64,000 nucleotides of DNA from Candidatus Altimarinota bacterium (GTDB lineage: Bacteria; Patescibacteriota; Gracilibacteria; BD1-5; UBA2023). Of this stretch, positions 58,441 through 64,000 are shown piece by piece (within the stretch, counting starts at the first letter, position 1; each line of letters opens with the position of its first letter). Both the position numbers and the translations under genes were made by a program. The notes below the pieces were generated by a model, which saw only the letters and a program-made list of their open reading frames with translations, did not search any database and was not told the origin of the DNA. The stretch is from assembly GCA_028714815.1 (NCBI GenBank), contig JAQTLR010000003.1, positions 5,099 to 69,098 on the forward strand. Reading direction: 5' to 3'.

Positions 58441-61350
58441 TTACTTTACAATCCCGAGACGTGCCTCGATCTCCATATCCACATACTCTTTCTTCCGTCC
58501 GTACATCTTTCGGGAATACTCCTTGATGACCTTCGCGACTTCCGGATTCTTGTAGTGATTGTCCCAGATGGTCTTCATGTCGAACGGACGGGTGGTCGCG
58601 TTGTCGATATTGAGCTTGCAGTAGGTGGTGAAATTGGCGATCCCGATGATATCCTGTTGAGAGAGGAGCGGAGCATACTCCTTTTCGAGGTATTCCGCAT
58701 CTTCCGCACCGACCTTGAAGGACATGATGGTTCCGGCATTCCCGAATACCGCGTCTTTTATGGACGGCTTTCCGTCCTTGGACTTGGATCCTCCGATCTG
58801 TGCGATATACTGGTGCGCCATAATGAGCGCCAGGTGGTATTTTCGGGCTTCGGAGAGGATCTCCCCGAAGGTGTCGGTGGCGAAGTTCTGGAACTCGTCG
58901 ACATAGAGGAAGAAATCCTTTCGTTCGTCCTCGGGCGTGTCAGCACGGCTCATGGCCGCCATGTTGATTTTGGAGACGAATATGAGACCCAGAAGTTGGG
59001 CATTGAGGTCTCCGATCATACCCTTGGAAAGATTGACCATGAGGACTTTCTGATCATCCATGACGCGACGGAGATTGAACGCGGACTTCGGCTGCCCGAT
59101 GATATTACGGATGGTCGTATTGGTGATGAACGGACCGAATTTCGAACTGAAATACGGGATCATCTCCTGTTTCTCACGATCCCCGGTATTGGCGTACTCG
59201 TGTTCCCAGAAAGCTTTTACGACGGGGTTCTTGACCTTGGAAGTCTTATATTTCATGAATGCGTCATCCACGAAGAGCCGTGGCACGTCGATGAGAGTTC
59301 CTCCTTCATCATCGTCATCCATGAGCGTCAGACACCCGTTCCGGAAATAGTGTTGGATCCGCGGACCGAAGATCTCTTCGTTGAATATCTTGATGAAGAT
59401 CGAAGTCGCATCGAGTGCGGCACGATCTTTTTCGATGGCCCGGAGGGCTGGATCAGTGGCGATAATCTCAAGCATGTTGAGCCCCATCGGACGCTCGTGA
59501 TCGGCGGGATTGAAGACGATGACATCCTTCGCCCGCTCCTTCGGCGTGAATGCGATAACGTCCTCCACCAGATCCCCATGCGGGTCGATGATACAGAGTC
59601 CGTCTCCATTCCAGAGATCCTGACGTGCCATATATCCGACGAACACCGACTTTCCTCATCCGGATTTACCGATGATATAATGGTGACGTCCTCGGTCTTT
59701 CCGGGTGAAATAGATTGGAGTTTTGTTGTTGCGGTACTCGTTCCATCCCATGAGAACCCCATCGGTATAGATCGGGAATCCGGCGATCCGGCGCTGCTGG
59801 AGTTCCTGTTTCGGAGTCTTTCCTTCGTCCACCGGCTTCCCTTTATTGTCGCCATCTGCATGTACCGTGACAACCTCCCCGGCCGTCGTCATGAAATTAC
59901 GCGCGGCATCCCGAACCAGATTCCAGTTTTCGTCGACCTTCAGATAGCTTCCATCCAGAGTCAGGACATTTCCGTGCTTATCCCGGATATAATCCATGAG
60001 CATGGTCGGATTCTTGGGAGTCCGGAGATTGTTCGGTGGAGTGAGCATCTTGTACTCCAACCATTTGATGATGGGGGATTTATTGTAGTTGATATCGGGG
60101 AAATGATAGAGTGTCGAAAGCTCATCGGTCGAGAACATGCTTTTGATCTGCAAAAGCCCCACCAGACGGAGCCGGAAAGCGAGATACCGGATCGGCGTAA
60201 AAAAGAATGCAAACATACTTTCTATAATCTGCGGATTATCGAGCTTATTGTTGTACTCGTCGGTATAGATATTCATTGCAGATACCAGATTATAGAGCCC
60301 ATCTTCCGCACTTTTTGGAGTATCCGAAGCGACCAGTATGCGCACGGAAGCCTGGAAGCCCGGCTGTCCTGCCGATTCTCCGACCATCTTCTGCGCTTCC
60401 TGTTCCGCCTGGTTGAATATCTTATAGGAATCCCCGGAAGAAGCCCCCGGAGCTCCCGAATCGCCCGAAACCGGTTCGTTGTTTATGAGACGTTGCGCAA
60501 TCCAGTAAATCGGGGAAAGTATGGATTGGAGGATGGTGACAAGGAGCCCTCATTTGAGTCCTTTTTTATACGATCCTTTTGCCACCTCGCTCGCCGCTTT
60601 CTTTGCCCGACGGTTCCAAGAAGACCCGACCGGCTTGATGATGAGTTGGAATACCGCGTGGTCCGTTTTCTTCAGATTCCCGATATTATTCGTGAGACTC
60701 GAAAGTGGATCGTCCTCGAAATACTTATAGGTCTTGATCGGATAGATATCGTCGTTCGCTTTATAGATGGAAGCGGCACGGAGAGTGTATCCCACCGGTT
60801 TTATATCACCGTATTCCTCACGGGAGATGATCTTTACTTCCGCATCCGGATAGTTCGAAGTGATCTGCTGAGATATGAGGGATACATAGTTGTCATACGT
60901 TACCACATAAAAAGACACCTGTCCCTTGTCATAGACGATTTCCAGGGAGATCTTCGCATGATCGAAGATGAGATCGAGAAAGGTTTCCAAAAGGGTCGCC
61001 TCGGAAATCTTATGGATCCCCTTATAAAAGATGGACATGATCCCCGTCTTCTCCTTGAAATCCTTCTTGGTCTCCTTCTCCTTGTCGAGCTTGGAATCGG
61101 CACGAGGAAGCGTCACGCGCATATAGACAAGCTTACGGGCCGCGTAGATCTCATACGCCAATCGGATGAGCTTCAGGAAGAGGAAGAATACGATGATGAA
61201 AAGCAAAGCATCTCCCACATACGAGAAGAACATGCCGAATCCGCCTGGAGCACTGCTTCCTGTTGCAGCTGCTGTAGCCGTTTCTTTCGGAACCGATCCG
61301 ATGGCAATCTTCGCGAATGCGGTCGGGATGAGGGAAAAATCAAGATTCAT
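58441..61350 (-). CDS. TraD/VirD4-like type IV coupling ATPase with long N-terminal domain
   Basis: 969 residues, one frame through two UGA-Gly codons. One transmembrane helix (ALLFIIVFFLFLKLIRLA, about 47-64), a large soluble region of about 480 residues without a domain I can name, then the motor: P-loop GKSGGGKS with UGA-coded Gly568, LCIIDPHGD, Walker B VDEFQNFA (Asp818), and IMAHQYIAQ. The motor end fits TraG/TraD (DUF87/TraM-recognition type). It would feed DNA or protein into a secretion channel together with the VirB4-like ATPase 4 kb away. Confidence 0.9.
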
Positions 61351-61491
61351 GATATATAGGGAAAAGAGAAATACTGGCACTTTCGAGCAATAGTACCAGA
61401 TTTCTCCCGAAAACGCAAACAAGAGAGTGATTTCCGTGTTTACAAAAGAGCGAAATATGGGGGAATAGAGGGTTTTATAGTATATTTTATT

Positions 61492-62316
61492 CTAGTCAGC
61501 CGGATAGGTTCCAGCGAAAGAAACATAGGTAAAAGCATTATTATTATATACACTCATAGCTCCTCATACAGTGATATACACGAGACAAGGACTATTTGTA
61601 GTGGCGTTCGACCAACAGATTCCAGAAATATAATTTATATTGATCGCCGGCCAACAGTTTGATGGAAGATTCGGCAATACCACTGGCCACCCCGATGTGT
61701 TTGTTCCAGCGGTAACATTGGCATATCCATTGAACTGAAGAAAACTTCCCATGCGCCTACATGATAATCCGGAAGTCCATGTCGCATTGCCCGGAACTGC
61801 TGTCCAAACGGTCGAGGTGGTAAATTTTGTCGCTGTAACCCCACCACTAACAGTAAGGACATCTGCTGGATTTGTTGTCCCGATTCCGACGTTGCCAACG
61901 GCAGCTATGGTTATTCCAGGGATAGTTTGCCCCCCTAAATACATATTACGTACAGTTGTTCCATCTGTATCATAAACAGCTAATTGATCTCGTCCGATAG
62001 TTATTGTTCGAGCATTATCAATCGTTTTAATTATTTGTGTGTTTATGCCAATTGCTGCAACCGTTAAAAGTTTATCGGGATTCACCATCCCGACCCCAAC
62101 CTTCCCTCCCGTAACGGTCAGTACTTCCGTCTCTTGTTTCACCGCTTTGTTCGCATAGTTCACGAGATTGTTCCAATTCGCGGAAGTGAGGGTGCTTCCG
62201 GATGAGGCAGCCGGAAGATCTGTATAATAAGTGGTCGCTGCATAAACGAACGATAAAACCACTAAAGTCCCGAAGAAAACAAGAGCGGAGTAGAGAGGTT
62301 TTTTGAAGGGGGACAT
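61492..62316 (-). CDS. Secreted fibre-like protein A
   Basis: 274 residues. A signal peptide or anchor (SALVFFGTLVVLSFVYAA), then STLTSANWNNLVNYANKAV and repeats of the type VGVGMVNPDKLLTV / VGIGTTNPADVLTV, short beta-helix units seen in phage and bacterial fibres. The C-terminal 110 residues are Cys- and Trp-containing and unlike protein B. One UGA-Gly (61564-61566) adds the last residues before TAG. The N-terminal 85 residues are near-identical to fibre protein B, a clear duplication. Confidence 0.82.
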
Positions 62317-62350
62317 AAAAATAGAAGATTGGGAAATAATGATTATCGGA

Positions 62351-63193
62351 TTATTTGCAGATTTCTGCTGTCGGATGATCGAGGCAGAGGAGGGATCTGA
62401 TTTCTTGGTTTTCTTTCTTGAGGGAATCGTTTTCTTTCTTAAGTTCCTTCACTGATTCGATAAGGGGTGCGACCAGATTTCCGTATGCAACGGATTTCAT
62501 GCCTTTTTCATCAGTAGCCACTGCTTCCGGAAAGACTTTTTCCACGTCCTGGGCGATCACTCCGATCTGACGATTGAAACCCCTTGCAGAATCTTTCCAA
62601 AAATAAGTGACTCCACTGAGTTTAGAAACCTTCTCCAAAGGACTTTCTATCGGAGCGATTCATTTCTTGAGACGGATATCGGAATTCTGGGTAAGGGTTC
62701 CGGCAAGCGTTGCATTACCTACATTCGTAATACGGAAACGTTCTTGGTATCACCCGCCATAATAGGTATACATCTGAATGGTCTGAGCTGAACGTAATAC
62801 TATAGAATTGGTGGCTCCTGCGGCAGTGATCGTCAAATCGCGGGAGGAAGGATCTCATCCCTGATTGGTGGTATTCAAGTATGTACCGCCGGCTGACGCT
62901 CCAACGACAACGGTTGTCGCCCGTGCATTACCATTCACAGTAAATAACTGATCTGGACTCGTCGTCCCGATTCCGACATTCCCTCCCGTTACCGTCAGCA
63001 CCTCCGTCTCTTGTTTTACGGCTTTGTTCGCATAATTCACGAGACTGTTCCAATTCGCGGAAGTGAGAGTACTTCCGGATGAGGCAGTCGGAAGGTCCAT
63101 ATAGTAGGTAGTCGCTGCATAGACGAACGACAAGACCACTAAAGTGCTGAAAAATACGAGAGCAGAGTAGAAGGGTTTTTTGAAAGGAGTCAT
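62351..63193 (-). CDS. Secreted fibre-like protein B with S74 intramolecular chaperone
   Basis: 280 residues across three UGA-Gly codons (62855, 62747, 62660). Same anchor and ANWNSLVNYANKAV module as protein A, a VGIGTTSPDQLFTV repeat, then a C-terminal peptidase S74 / endosialidase chaperone: SDIRLKKGIAPI, IGVIAQDVEKVFPEAV, and VAYGNLVAPLIESVKELKKEN coiled coil. Such domains trimerise a fibre and then cut themselves off. The Gly in RLKKG is UGA-coded. Promoter at 63254-63227. Confidence 0.88.
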
Positions 63194-63226
63194 GAGAGGG
63201 GGCTGGGAAGTAAAATACTACTCCAT

Positions 63227-63254
63227 ATAATATCGTATTCTTCCATCAAAGCAA
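63227..63254 (-). promoter_or_regulatory. Promoter of fibre protein B
   Basis: On the minus strand TTGCTT (63254-63249), 16-bp spacer, TATTAT (63232-63227), 33 nt before the ATG. Confidence 0.5.
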
Positions 63255-63372
63255 ATTTTTGTGAAACCCATGGCACGAATCGCTGCCATCTGTGATTTTT
63301 CTCTACTTTTTCTTTTTTTTCATGACGATATTCCGTATAGTCCAGGATATTACTTCATATCCCCCTAATATC

Positions 63373-64000
63373 ATGTTCTCAAAGGTTTTCTCCGTATCGG
63401 TCAATGGACTCTCATGAAGTAAGATAGACGTAGAGCTCGATGTCAGTAACGGGATGCCGGCCTTCAATATCGTCGGACTTCCCGATACAGCGATCCAAGA
63501 AAGCAAGGAACGGGTGCGGAGCGCTCTCAAGAATTCCGGATTCGCTTTTCCGTCGACCCGGATCACGGTCAATCTCGCCCCTGCGGATGTACGGAAAAAA
63601 GGACCGAGTTTCGATCTCCCGATCGCGATCGGGATACTCTGTCGTGAGCACGATTTCTTGGAAGAATACATGGAGAATAGCCTCTTTGTCGGCGAACTTG
63701 CACTTGATGGAAAACTCCGAGGGGTGAATGCGATCCTTCCATCCGTGATTTTCGCCAAAGAAAATGGCATAAAGCATATGTTCCTTCCCCTGGAAAATCT
63801 CGAGGAGGCCTCGCTCATCCCGGATGTGCATCTGATCGGGGTTGCGGATCTCGCTTCGCTCATCCGGATCCTCTCCGGAGAGGATCCGCTTCCCGCACAT
63901 ACGCCCATCGATCCGAAAACATATATGAAGAAGTACAGATCCGGAGTGAAGAATACTGGATTCGAGCACGTCATCGGACAAGAACACGCCAAGCGAGCCC
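63373..64000 (+). CDS. ComM/YifB-type Mg-chelatase-like ATPase (3'-truncated)
   Basis: First 209 residues of a larger protein cut by the window edge. SVNGLSGSKIDVELDVSNGMPAF, IVGLPDTAIQESKERVRSAL and ITVNLAPADVRKKGPSFDLPIA are the ComM/YifB N-terminal domain; HVIGQEHAKRA starts the AAA+ part. A UGA gives Gly15. In Vibrio and Haemophilus ComM is a branch-migration helicase for natural transformation. The prepilins and radA in this window fit DNA uptake, but that is inference. Confidence 0.92.

Noticed and set aside
58555-61359. 934-codon open frame antisense to the coupling ATPase
   Set aside because: Arises because TTA, CTA and TCA codons are rare in the real gene; the antisense protein has no motif or start signal.
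1-64000. tRNA, rRNA and CRISPR search
   Set aside because: No T-loop GGTTCGAATC-type sequence in an intergenic cloverleaf context, no rRNA segment, and no regularly spaced direct repeats were found by eye.

Overview
The window reads as chromosomal DNA from a Candidate Phyla Radiation bacterium that translates UGA as glycine (genetic code 25: Gracilibacteria / Absconditabacteria). Under the standard code about half of the genes are broken at TGA. Read as Gly they join into full-length proteins, and many of the joins fall on family-invariant glycines: both Gly positions of uracil-DNA glycosylase, the P-loops of two type IV secretion ATPases, the FtsK gamma domain, two MurE motifs and TrpS. True stops are TAA or TAG only. 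The moderate GC content makes me lean towards Gracilibacteria, but no rRNA is present to settle this. No rRNA, tRNA, CRISPR array, transposase or phage gene was found.

Layout. 1-10.6 kb: tail of an RNA uracil methyltransferase, an IscA-like protein, ftsK, rmuC, a CNNM/CorC transporter, a type IV prepilin, an AI-2E-family permease and dnaX. 10.8-19.3 kb: a membrane GGDEF protein, a PAS protein, an htpX operon, and an envelope-sugar operon of an O-antigen-ligase-like protein plus a glycosyltransferase whose two halves appear circularly permuted. 19.4-27.8 kb: ferredoxin, an HrpA helicase, bS21, a membrane protein, a sortase with a small membrane partner, and rlmH. 27.9-33.7 kb: a minus-strand ribosomal block (infA-rpmJ-rpsM-rpsK-rpsD-rpoA-rplQ-rplM-rpsI, then rpsL-rpsG and rpmA). 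33.8-41.4 kb: a cNMP-binding protein, alaS, ruvC, ung, def and a large prepilin with a fibro-slime/FISUMP-like C-terminus. 41.6-52.4 kb: lysS, a second PAS protein, murE, a lipoprotein, topA, a coiled-coil membrane protein, trpS and small proteins. 52.4-64 kb: VirB4-like ATPase, PP2C phosphatase, rpmE, radA, a polytopic membrane protein and a TraD/VirD4-like coupling ATPase, two fibre-like surface proteins (one with an S74 endosialidase chaperone), and the start of a ComM/YifB-type ATPase.

Together this is a small-genome bacterium with a full information-processing core and a well-equipped surface: type IV pilins, sortase, a type IV secretion-like ATPase pair, fibre proteins, glycan polymer enzymes and a ComM-type competence ATPase. 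It also keeps several signalling proteins (GGDEF, PAS, cNMP, PP2C). Expression signals are regular: most promoters I could place have a 16-bp spacer and sit about 30-37 nt before the start codon. Almost no gene has a Shine-Dalgarno sequence; rpsU (bS21) is the clear exception.

Points most worth a second look: the permuted glycosyltransferase, a covarying hairpin repeat that brackets rpsL-rpsG, palindromic repeats absorbed into dnaX and the glycosyltransferase, a fully overlapping divergent promoter, and the rpsU-only Shine-Dalgarno signal.
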